Below are positions 1 to 4,977 of a stretch of 5,370 bases of DNA, piece after piece. How positions within the stretch are numbered: position 1 is the stretch's first letter; the number at the start of each line of letters is the position of its first letter. This DNA is from Marinobacterium sp. xm-d-530 (GTDB lineage: Bacteria; Pseudomonadota; Gammaproteobacteria; Pseudomonadales; Balneatricaceae): the NCBI GenBank assembly GCA_949499045.1, contig CATEEE010000176.1, positions 1 through 5,370 on the forward strand. Reading direction: 5' to 3'. A model generated the notes under the pieces. It saw only the letters and a list, made by a program, of their open reading frames with translations. It was not told the origin of the DNA and did no database searches. A program made the translations under genes and the position numbers.

Positions 1-12
1 GGGGAAGTCGGA

Positions 13-1254
13 ATGGCTTCTGAGCGTACAGAGTTAACTGCAAAGTTCATCAAAGGGTATCAAGGCGAGTCTGGTAAGCAGGTCATCGTTCATGACACTC
101 AAGTCACTCAATTCAAGCTAAGTGTTTCTCGCAAGGGTGCAGATGATCAGCCGTCAAAGAGTCTGGTCTTTGTGATGAAGTACAAAGGCGACAAGATATA
201 CCAAGAAATGCTAGAGGTATGGGATGGCATTAAAAAGGCCGATGTAGAGGCTCAGCGTAATAGAGCTGTCGAGTGGCGCACCAAGATCAAAAACGGTATC
301 AGACCTGAAGAGCTGACTAATGATGAGGGTAGAGAGTTCACATATGGTGACCTTCTAGAATCATACTGTGATGAGCTTCAAAGAACAGGTAAATCATCTC
401 ACAAGCAGGTACGAGGTGACTGTCACAGGCATATACGCGATCAACACCCCAAAATATGGCGCACTCCAGCCAACAAAATTCAACTTACTGACTGTATGGC
501 ACCGTGTCGGCGATTAATCGCTGAGGGCAAGATGAGAACACAAGATAGGTTGCGCTCTTATCAGATGGCCGCATTTAACATGGCGATGGCTGTAAAGGCT
601 TCAAAACCACTTCAGGTCGGTCGTGCAGGTATTGTTGTGAATCCTACGATTGGTTGGCAGAAAGAGCAGTATGAGCGCAAAGACAAGGCTCCCTCCATGC
701 CCACTGAGCTACTGAAGCAAGTTTGGGGTTCGATTGGCTTGTTGGGCAATGAGCGTGCATATACTGCTAAGCTGTGGTTATTGTTTAGTGGTCAGAGATT
801 AGATCAGCTTAGGCGTATTAAATGGTCAGATGTAACGCTCGGTGATCGACCAGTCGTTAAGTTGAAAGACCCGAAAGGTCGTGGTGTCGTTCATATCCAT
901 GAAGTGCCTTTGACCGATGAGATGGTTAATCTAATGCGATCAATATCAACTGAGGGCTTCGTTTTTAGTAGGGACCGTGGCAGAACTCAAGTACACGATC
1001 GTTACTTCGATGACTTGCTGAATCTGCTTCGTAATCATGTAGATATACCTTCGATCTATACCCCTAAAACAATCAGGGCTACAGTGACTACGGTTCTGAC
1101 CAGTAAAGGGGTAAGCCCTGAAATACGAAATGCGCTCCAGTCACGTAATCGAGGTGACGTGGAAACCCGTCACTATCAAGGTCATGACTATTACGAGAGT
1201 AAGTTAGATGCCATGTTGAAATGGCGACAGGTGATAAGTGGAGATCAGTTGTGA
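13..1254 (+). CDS. Tyrosine-type site-specific integrase (P4-like)
   Basis: A 413-aa protein of the tyrosine recombinase family, which cuts and rejoins DNA at attachment sites through a phosphotyrosine link. Residues ~1-100 resemble the N-terminal arm-binding domain of P4-type integrases, ~108-210 the core-binding domain, and ~225-405 the catalytic domain. Visible active-site elements are R262 in SGQRLDQL, a hairpin lysine (K285 or K288 in KDPKGRG), R355 in KTIRA, and Y388 in RHYQGHDYYESKLDAMLKW, which matches the Y-N-R-A-D-Y-L-E tail of P4-like integrases. The two usual histidines seem to be replaced: K352 stands where HxxR normally begins and S377 where LGH ends. The ATG at 13 follows a GGGGAAG stretch, but the frame is open to the window's left edge, so a slightly earlier start is not excluded. 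It is the first gene of a tightly packed + strand series. Family assignment is firm; activity is inferred. Confidence 0.93.
   Translation: MASERTELTAKFIKGYQGESGKQVIVHDTQVTQFKLSVSRKGADDQPSKSLVFVMKYKGDKIYQEMLEVWDGIKKADVEAQRNRAVEWRTKIKNGIRPEELTNDEGREFTYGDLLESYCDELQRTGKSSHKQVRGDCHRHIRDQHPKIWRTPANKIQLTDCMAPCRRLIAEGKMRTQDRLRSYQMAAFNMAMAVKASKPLQVGRAGIVVNPTIGWQKEQYERKDKAPSMPTELLKQVWGSIGLLGNERAYTAKLWLLFSGQRLDQLRRIKWSDVTLGDRPVVKLKDPKGRGVVHIHEVPLTDEMVNLMRSISTEGFVFSRDRGRTQVHDRYFDDLLNLLRNHVDIPSIYTPKTIRATVTTVLTSKGVSPEIRNALQSRNRGDVETRHYQGHDYYESKLDAMLKWRQVISGDQL
1240..1243 (+). promoter_or_regulatory. Ribosome binding site deciding the GTG start at 1251
   Basis: GGAG lies seven bases before GTG 1251. This favours that start over the in-frame ATG at 1221, which would overlap the integrase by 34 bases and has no comparable site. 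Confidence 0.6.
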
Positions 1255-1844
1255 GTAATTCCGATAATGGTACTTCTTGCCCTAGACAAAGAACCCATGA
1301 TCTTAGTGCTGAATTGGCTCTGATGATGCTGTTGGAATGGCACTCGTCACTTTCACCTAAACAGCGATTAGATTTGCAAATGTATGCTCTAGACCATTAT
1401 GTGGCTTGCCTTGAGAGAATCGCTAAAGATTTTAAACGACACACGACTAGGGGTAAAAAGCATAGTAATGTTGGTTTGTTGCGAAATGTCGCGTGTTCCT
1501 ACTTAGCGTTACATCATGGTCTAAGTATCCAGCGAATTTGGTCGGTATTTAGGATCTGTTCAAATCAAGATGAGAAGGCTCTTTACCTTAGTAACCCAGA
1601 CGTCCCTTTACCTCGTGTAAGCAATCAACCCAAGATGGTTCACTTCACGCATGATGATGACTATCACCTAATAGATCAGTTATGGGCGAATACAGCTGAT
1701 GCCAATCAGGTTCGTTCTATGTTCGGTCTAGGTCACCGCAAAGGCCAGTTACCTAAACCTACAAAATCTGAGTTTATAGCTCTTATGAAGGCAAGCTCAT
1801 CACGTCTGAGAAAGCGTTCTAAACGTACTACCCGCAATACATAG
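1251..1844 (+). CDS. Unrecognised element protein, basic C-terminus
   Basis: A 197-aa protein that I cannot assign to a family. The chosen start is GTG 1251, which overlaps the integrase stop as GTGA and is preceded by GGAG; an in-frame ATG at 1221 would add ten residues. The protein is predicted soluble with no signal peptide or membrane segment. It looks largely helical in its first ~110 residues. A stretch around LALHHGLSIQRIWSVFRICS could fold as a helix-turn-helix, though this is only an impression. The last ~25 residues are strongly basic (SSSRLRKRSKRTTRNT), which would suit nucleic-acid binding. Overlap with the integrase and its place before the AlpA-like gene suggest a role in recombination or in control of the element. 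That role comes from context only. Confidence 0.75.
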   Translation: MSNSDNGTSCPRQRTHDLSAELALMMLLEWHSSLSPKQRLDLQMYALDHYVACLERIAKDFKRHTTRGKKHSNVGLLRNVACSYLALHHGLSIQRIWSVFRICSNQDEKALYLSNPDVPLPRVSNQPKMVHFTHDDDYHLIDQLWANTADANQVRSMFGLGHRKGQLPKPTKSEFIALMKASSSRLRKRSKRTTRNT

Positions 1845-1892
1845 CGAACGACAACAATTGCTTTGAGCTTTAATCTGACTTCCAGTAATCAG

Positions 1893-2120
1893 ATGAGGTT
1901 CAATGCAGTGAACAATCATGAAGTGACCAGCTCTTTGCCTGCCCTTATTACGGAGCAAGAGCTATCTCAATATATCCACAAATCAATATCTTGGTTGCAA
2001 GAACAACGCTGGCGTTCAACAGGTAGGGCACCTCAGCACCTAAAGATCGGTCGAACAGTAATGTATGACATCAATGATGTTCATTCTTGGTTAGAGAATG
2101 GGGGCGTCAGAGAGATATGA
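1893..2120 (+). CDS. AlpA/excisionase-type winged-helix DNA-binding protein
   Basis: A small protein of about 75 aa with a MerR/excisionase-type winged helix (HTH_17/AlpA group). The domain begins at LITEQELSQYIHKS, continues through WLQEQRWRSTGRAP and KIGRTVMYDINDVHSWLE, and fits the family pattern 'LLTxxELAxYLxVSxxTLxxWRxxGxGPxxxKIGRxVxYxxxDVxxWL' closely. Such proteins act as recombination directionality factors (excisionases) or as transcription regulators of integrase genes. The start is unsettled: ATG 1893 is the only ATG ahead of the domain; GTG 1908 has GAGG nine bases upstream; TTG 1863 would give 85 aa. All three leave the domain intact. The gene ends in an ATGA overlap with the next gene. 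Its position close to the integrase supports a role in excision, but this is inferred. Confidence 0.85.
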   Translation: MRFNAVNNHEVTSSLPALITEQELSQYIHKSISWLQEQRWRSTGRAPQHLKIGRTVMYDINDVHSWLENGGVREI

Positions 2121-2320
2121 GTAATACGGGATTGCTTCAACAAGTTGCCCAACAAGATGTACCCGAGGATAACGAAATTCAGGGTGGTCTACTGGGTGCT
2201 CTAGGCCAGCAAGAAGTATCGCCCAAAGCCATGCAACATGGGCTATTGGATGCAGATGTTCAGCCAGAACAACCGCTTGGTTTGCTTGAGCTAATAGCTC
2301 AAAAGGAGCTAGGTAAATGA
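2117..2320 (+). CDS. Small protein of four GLL-type repeats
   Basis: A 67-aa acidic, Gln/Leu-rich protein of no family I recognise. The start ATG 2117 overlaps the stop of the AlpA-like gene (ATGA) and follows a GAGAG stretch; the stop overlaps the next start, again as ATGA. The sequence consists almost entirely of four degenerate repeats beginning with GLL at residues 5, 24, 42 and 55: GLLQQVAQQDV, GLLGALGQQEV, GLLDADVQPEQ and GLLELIAQKEL. The GLL triplets use different synonymous codons (GGATTGCTT, GGTCTACTG, GGGCTATTG, GGTTTGCTT). The similarity is therefore held at protein level and is not a recent DNA duplication. Each unit could form a short amphipathic helix, which would suit a scaffold or adaptor. 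Double coupling suggests it is made together with the Rep-like protein. Function unknown. Confidence 0.75.
   Translation: MSNTGLLQQVAQQDVPEDNEIQGGLLGALGQQEVSPKAMQHGLLDADVQPEQPLGLLELIAQKELGK
2304..2308 (+). promoter_or_regulatory. Ribosome binding site of the Rep-like gene
   Basis: AGGAG lies inside the end of the GLL-repeat gene, eight bases before ATG 2317. It fixes the start of the Rep-like protein at the ATGA overlap. Confidence 0.65.
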
Positions 2321-2991
2321 TATTACCTATACCCTTAAACCACTCCACTTTAACCCTCGACTCAAAGCCCCAGAAAGGCTCTCTGACGAACGCTAGCTAT
2401 GTTCAGCATGGTGATCATGTATATGAGATCAATACTGGCTCAGAGGGCGAGTACGAAGTCCGTACGGACATTCTGTATCCAGCCATTCTTCAGATGGAGG
2501 CGATGCTCTCACATCACAACAAGGTGTATCAGATACGGCTTGAGTCACACAGTGAACAATACGGTAGTGATAACAAGGCGTTCACCCAGATGCTTAGGGC
2601 ACTAAAGAAGTGGCTCATATCTAAAGGTCACAAACGTGTCGCGTATCTCTGGGTGCGTGAAAAAGAGAAGGCAAAGGGCTACCACTACCATGCAGTGCTT
2701 TGGCTTGACGGTAACAAGATCCAGAACCCTTGGGCTGTGCAACAACGCTGGGAAGAACTGCACGATAAGCGTGGTCACTCTCATCCATGGCGTGTTGATC
2801 CACCTATTCCTATGATTCATAGAGCTAAGCCAGAAACTCAATCAGAAGCAGTTTATATATTCTCCTATCTAGCGAAACAGCGTAGTAAGGGATATGGCGA
2901 CATTGGTACTAGAGACTTCAGTACCAGCGAGTTAAAGCGCAAGACAGAGACTCAGGAGGTGGGAAATGACTTCACCAAGAAGATTGCTTGA
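2317..2991 (+). CDS. YagK/YfjJ (inovirus Gp2-type) HUH-like replication initiator
   Basis: A 224-aa protein of the YagK/YfjJ C-terminal-domain family, often labelled inovirus-type Gp2. The domain covers ~residues 50-195. Motifs expected of HUH endonuclease-type initiators can be seen in order: a hydrophobic strand YQIRLESHS (71-79); H123 and H125 in GYHYHAVLWLDG, which fit the metal-binding HUH pattern with Tyr as the middle residue; and a YxxK motif, Y184-K187, in IFSYLAKQRSKG, where Y184 would be the DNA-nicking tyrosine (Y180 is an alternative). VREKEKAKGYHYH is typical of this family. Proteins of this kind start rolling-circle replication in filamentous phages and are common in integrative elements and satellites. 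AGGAG lies eight bases before the ATG, and the start overlaps the previous stop. Family is firm; nicking activity and origin are inferred, and no origin was recognised. Confidence 0.88.
   Translation: MILPIPLNHSTLTLDSKPQKGSLTNASYVQHGDHVYEINTGSEGEYEVRTDILYPAILQMEAMLSHHNKVYQIRLESHSEQYGSDNKAFTQMLRALKKWLISKGHKRVAYLWVREKEKAKGYHYHAVLWLDGNKIQNPWAVQQRWEELHDKRGHSHPWRVDPPIPMIHRAKPETQSEAVYIFSYLAKQRSKGYGDIGTRDFSTSELKRKTETQEVGNDFTKKIA
2954..2960 (+). promoter_or_regulatory. Strong Shine-Dalgarno of the ProQ-like gene
   Basis: AGGAGGT, a near-consensus site, lies five bases before ATG 2966 and inside the Rep-like coding sequence. It is the strongest ribosome site of the block and fixes the ProQ-like start despite the 26-base overlap. 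Confidence 0.75.
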
Positions 2992-3391
2992 GTACCTGAC
3001 AGATAATTTCAGTGTATTCGCTGATCCAACGCTGTTAGAAATTGGCATCCATGAGCAGATTCAGGATGCGGTAGGTGATGCGTTTACTGAGAAGACTATT
3101 CAGAAGCTTCTCAGTAGCTACTGTAGCTCTGCTAAATACAACGCTTTGGTAATAGCGCACCTAGACAGGAAACTTTATAGAGCAAATCTGGATGGCTCTG
3201 CTGGTTCATCAGTCTCTAAAGAATCTAAACGCCATCATGTAAATAAGTTCCTTACGGCACTAAAGCGTAAGGAGTTGAAGGAAGATGTGAGTCACTATGC
3301 TGATTTACGTGAGCAGGCTATTGAGTGGTTGGAGGGTCGAGTAATCTCATGCTCGTTTGAGCATCTATGGTATCTCAAATCGGCACATTAG
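2966..3391 (+). CDS. ProQ/FinO-domain RNA-binding protein
   Basis: A 141-aa protein whose first ~100 residues match the ProQ/FinO RNA chaperone domain. Seen in order are LLEYLTDNFSVFADPTLLEIGI (residues 7-28, compare L..FP..F.....PLKIGI in ProQ), a helix ending FTEKTIQKLLSSYCSSAKYNAL (compare LR.AL..YT.S.RYL), NLDG at 74-77, and a basic helix VSKESKRHHVNKFLTALKRKELK. The family binds structured RNAs, especially 3' terminator hairpins, and helps sense-antisense pairing; FinO does this for F-plasmid transfer control. Some basic residues usual in the central helix (LRxALRxY) are replaced by small or neutral ones, so RNA preference may differ. A ~35-aa C-terminal extension (SHYADLREQAIEWLEGRV onward) is not recognised. 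It has a strong ribosome site and overlaps the Rep-like gene by 26 bases. A role in antisense control of rep is a guess from context. Confidence 0.82.
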   Translation: MTSPRRLLEYLTDNFSVFADPTLLEIGIHEQIQDAVGDAFTEKTIQKLLSSYCSSAKYNALVIAHLDRKLYRANLDGSAGSSVSKESKRHHVNKFLTALKRKELKEDVSHYADLREQAIEWLEGRVISCSFEHLWYLKSAH

Positions 3392-3567
3392 GGCCATCGA
3401 CTCCGCTTCAATAGATGGTCGCTAAGCGAACTTTACGGTCAAAACAGAGATGACTCGATTTCCCTGAAGCAGACCTTTGACAAACCACGACACTTCTGAG
3501 AAAGCCGCGCCATCCTAGCTTCTGAAAAGGGCGTCGATAGTACTTTTAGTTTTAGTGCATTGTTTCT
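3392..3567. other. Gene-free junction between the element core and the metal cluster
   Basis: About 175 bases between two convergent genes with no convincing reading frame. Structures seen are a 7-bp stem with one G-U pair (3392-3398 with 3414-3420, 15-base loop), a palindrome TCGCT-A-AGCGA (3419-3429), and two similar direct repeats, CTTCTGAGAAAG (3493-3504) and CTTCTGAAAAGG (3519-3530). The stem has no T-run after it, so an intrinsic terminator is not supported. The stretch is the likeliest place in view for an element boundary or attachment site, but no matching copy can be seen because the left end is outside the window. Confidence 0.5.
3493..3530. repeat. Pair of degenerate 12-base direct repeats
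   Basis: CTTCTGAGAAAG at 3493-3504 and CTTCTGAAAAGG at 3519-3530 agree at 10 of 12 positions, with starts 26 bases apart. They could be integrase arm-type or regulatory sites, or chance. They read TCAGAAG on the - strand. Confidence 0.35.
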
Positions 3568-4194
3568 TTATCGGGATTTTCTTAAAGAACTGTACTGAAA
3601 AACCTGAACATTCCCTGATGGCGTTACATGATCGTTAATAGCACCTAGCTCCAGTTCCCAATCAGTCTCACTCCACTGATTGAATTCCCGTACCAAGCTC
3701 TCAGATGTGTACTGACAAATTGGGAGCCCAGAGCATTTTTTAGGCCCCGAGGTATGAAAAGTTGCGAGGATTACCCTGCCCTCAGGCGAAAGATGTTGTT
3801 CAAGGACCTTAACGTACTGCTGACGATCCTTAGCCTTCGTCAGAAAATGAAACACGGCCCGATCATGCCAAACATCGATTGTAGCTGCCGACGAGAAGTC
3901 CAATACACTACCGCAGATCCAGTTGATCTGATTAGCTTTTTCGCCTAACCGTTCTTGCAGTTCACGACTCGCTACACTTGATAAGTCCAGATGAGTCAGT
4001 TGGGTATAACCTTGTCCCAACAGGCTCGCTATCAACGCAGAGCGACCTCCGCCGATATCGATAATCGAGTCATCTCTATCTGCAAGCTTTTCAATCCATT
4101 CAAGAGAAAGATCTGGCCTGACCTCGGTCCATGATAGCTCTTCATCCGCAAGGCTTTGGTACCGCTCATTCCAATAGAGTTTTAACTTTTTCAT
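3568..4194 (-). CDS. Class I SAM-dependent methyltransferase
   Basis: A 208-aa cytosolic protein of the Rossmann-fold methyltransferases, which transfer a methyl group from S-adenosylmethionine. Visible elements are an N-terminal YWNERYQSLADEELSWTEVRPDLSLEWI (7-34), motif I IIDIGGGRS (44-52), acidic D70 closing strand 2 (LTHLDLS), GSVLDF (96-100), motif IV DVWHDRAVFHFL (107-118), GRVILATF (139-146), and GPKKCSGLPICQY (150-162), which is characteristic of a bacterial subgroup of unknown substrate. The N-terminal W/Y...SW...SL pattern also occurs in METTL-type lysine methyltransferases, so a protein substrate is possible, as is a small thiol or metal(loid). ATG 4194 is chosen because AAGGA lies six bases before it; an in-frame TTG at 4200 lacks such a site. 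The gene diverges from the metal operon and shares its control region, which hints at co-regulation. Substrate is unknown. Confidence 0.88.
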   Translation of the reverse strand: MKKLKLYWNERYQSLADEELSWTEVRPDLSLEWIEKLADRDDSIIDIGGGRSALIASLLGQGYTQLTHLDLSSVASRELQERLGEKANQINWICGSVLDFSSAATIDVWHDRAVFHFLTKAKDRQQYVKVLEQHLSPEGRVILATFHTSGPKKCSGLPICQYTSESLVREFNQWSETDWELELGAINDHVTPSGNVQVFQYSSLRKSR

Positions 4195-4200
4195 GTTCAA

Positions 4201-4205
4201 TCCTT
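4201..4205 (-). promoter_or_regulatory. Ribosome binding site of the methyltransferase
   Basis: AAGGA on the - strand, six bases before ATG 4194, decides the start. Its distal bases overlap the -35 box of the opposing + strand promoter. Confidence 0.65.
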
Positions 4206-4234
4206 GACCTATGAGCTACTCACAGGTTTAAGCT
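4204..4234 (+). promoter_or_regulatory. MerR-type promoter of the SHOCT operon
   Basis: -35 TTGACC (4204-4209) and -10 TAAGCT (4229-4234) are separated by 19 bases, the overlong spacer typical of promoters activated by MerR-family regulators. The Tn501 merT promoter has the same layout (TTGACT, 19 bases, TAAGGT). A dyad sits in the spacer region. Transcription would begin near 4241, about 45 bases before the SHOCT gene. The match is structural; binding by the MerR protein encoded downstream is inferred. Confidence 0.8.
4207..4227. promoter_or_regulatory. Operator dyad for a MerR-family regulator
   Basis: Left arm ACCTATGAG (4207-4215) and right arm CTCACAGGT (4219-4227) flank a 3-base centre, CTA. 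The arms are inverted copies with one mismatch. The dyad lies between -35 and -10, as in CueR, CadR, PbrR and MerR operators. The partner regulator is probably the one starting at 4990. Confidence 0.78.
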
Positions 4235-4249
4235 AAATATAGATTAGCT
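4231..4249. repeat. Inverted repeat between the divergent promoters
   Basis: AGCTAA (4231-4236) and TTAGCT (4244-4249) are perfect inverted copies, seven bases apart. The repeat overlaps both -10 boxes and may be a second protein site or chance in an AT-rich stretch. Confidence 0.4.
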
Positions 4250-4264
4250 GTCTCATAGTGTAAT
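4236..4264 (-). promoter_or_regulatory. Candidate sigma70 promoter of the methyltransferase
   Basis: On the - strand, ATTACA (4264-4259) and TATATT (4241-4236) are 17 bases apart, matching 4/6 and 5/6 of consensus. Transcription would start near 4229, so the MerR-type operator would lie just inside the transcribed leader. This placement would let a bound regulator block methyltransferase transcription. Predicted by eye only. Confidence 0.45.
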
Positions 4265-4285
4265 ACGCAAGCAGGAGAGCGACTA

Positions 4286-4591
4286 ATGAATAAAAGACTA
4301 AGTCTATACGCAGCAACGTCGATGTTCCTCAGCGGGACGACGCTCGCAGATCTTGACGGTGACTACCACCCAATGGCCTGGGGATTTGGAATGTTTGGTG
4401 GCTTCGGGATGCTACTGTTCTGGGGCATTTTAATTTTCATCATAGTACTGACCGTCAAAGCTGTTCGAGCTGGATCCAAAGAATCCAATAATGCCCGTCG
4501 GATCCTCGACGAGCTTTATGCGCGCGGCGAAATTGACGAAGAGGTATATGAGAAACGTAAACGTGTACTAAGTGACTTCGAGTCAGATTAA
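4286..4591 (+). CDS. Small membrane protein with SHOCT domain
   Basis: A 101-aa protein with three parts: a signal-like N-terminus (residues 1-21, ending SGTTLA), a short Gly/Met/aromatic segment leading into one membrane helix (~37-60), and a C-terminal SHOCT domain (~70-97, ARRILDELYARGEIDEEVYEKRK). SHOCT ('short C-terminal') domains are short helical modules thought to aid oligomerisation. Proteins with this plan, often with HPM..WGFGMFGGFGM-like segments, are frequent in copper and other metal-resistance clusters, but their exact job is not settled. The Met/His residues before the helix could contact metal on the periplasmic side. AGGAG lies eight bases before the ATG. It is the first gene behind the MerR-type promoter and is ten bases ahead of the next gene, so it is probably metal-induced. 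Confidence 0.88.
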   Translation: MNKRLSLYAATSMFLSGTTLADLDGDYHPMAWGFGMFGGFGMLLFWGILIFIIVLTVKAVRAGSKESNNARRILDELYARGEIDEEVYEKRKRVLSDFESD

Positions 4592-4601
4592 CTGAGGCGA
4601 T

Positions 4602-4952
4602 ATGGATACGCATAAAGTGGGTATTAACGAAGCATTTTTGGTTAAACGCAAACTCAAATTGACCGGTATGACACAGCAAAGTGTAGAGCTTGCAAAACGA
4701 GAGGTTGAGTCGATAAGAGGCGTTGATATGGTGGACCTGGGCGTAAAGAATGGAAGTTTGTCAGTCTCGTACGACGCGTCTATTGCGAGTATCAGCGCTA
4801 TCTTGGACATACTTGAGTCTCACGATATCAAACCAGAGTCTGACTGGTGGAACCGGCTAAAGCTTAGTTGGGACAAACAAATCGATCAGAACGTCCGCGA
4901 CAACGCCAAGCATGTGCCGCATTGCTGTAGTAAACCTCCACCAGGGCATTGA
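4602..4952 (+). CDS. Heavy-metal-associated-fold protein lacking CxxC, with His/Cys tail
   Basis: A 116-aa protein whose residues ~16-76 follow the beta-alpha-beta-beta-alpha-beta plan of HMA metal-binding domains: KRKLKLTGMT, helix QQSVELAKREVESIRG, VDMVDLGVKNGSLSVSYD, helix SISAILDILESHDI. The usual GMTCxxC metal site reads GMTQQSV, so the two ligand cysteines are absent. The only cysteines are C108 and C109 in the C-terminal HVPHCCSKPPPGH, which with H104, H107 and H116 could form a different metal site. A Trp-rich amphipathic stretch (SDWWNRLKLSW) follows the domain. No signal peptide is seen, so it is presumably cytoplasmic. GAGG lies four bases before the ATG. It sits between the SHOCT and MerR genes in one likely operon. 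A chaperone, sensor or partner role is inferred. Confidence 0.82.
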   Translation: MDTHKVGINEAFLVKRKLKLTGMTQQSVELAKREVESIRGVDMVDLGVKNGSLSVSYDASIASISAILDILESHDIKPESDWWNRLKLSWDKQIDQNVRDNAKHVPHCCSKPPPGH

Positions 4953-4977
4953 TCTGGAAAAGTAAGTCAGAAATAAA

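Noticed and set aside
1221..1250. ATG 1221 as the start of the unassigned gene
   Set aside because: It would overlap the integrase by 34 bases and lacks a ribosome site, while GTG 1251 has GGAG at seven bases and a GTGA overlap.
2091..2348. 85-codon frame on the - strand opposite the GLL-repeat gene
   Set aside because: It lies antisense to a gene with coupled start and stop overlaps and protein-level repeats; it has no ribosome site or family resemblance.
2602..2841. Two - strand frames (79 and 60 codons) opposite the Rep-like gene
   Set aside because: They are antisense to the conserved HUH region and have no recognisable protein features.
3392..3420. Hairpin after the ProQ-like gene as a rho-independent terminator
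   Set aside because: The stem is only 7 bp with a G-U pair and a 15-base loop, and no T-run follows it.
3477..3505. TTGACA as the -35 box of a promoter in the junction
   Set aside because: No acceptable -10 box occurs 16-19 bases downstream, and no gene follows on that strand.
3392..3567. tRNA gene remnant, transposon inverted end or CRISPR repeat in the junction
   Set aside because: No cloverleaf or T-loop could be drawn, the TCAGAAG-like repeats do not match a transposon end I can name, and only two repeat copies exist.
3754..3948. 64-codon + strand frame opposite the methyltransferase
   Set aside because: The opposite strand has clear methyltransferase motifs throughout; this frame is a shadow.
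4455..4810. Two - strand frames opposite the SHOCT and HMA-like genes
   Set aside because: Both overlap well-supported + strand genes with good ribosome sites; no family features.
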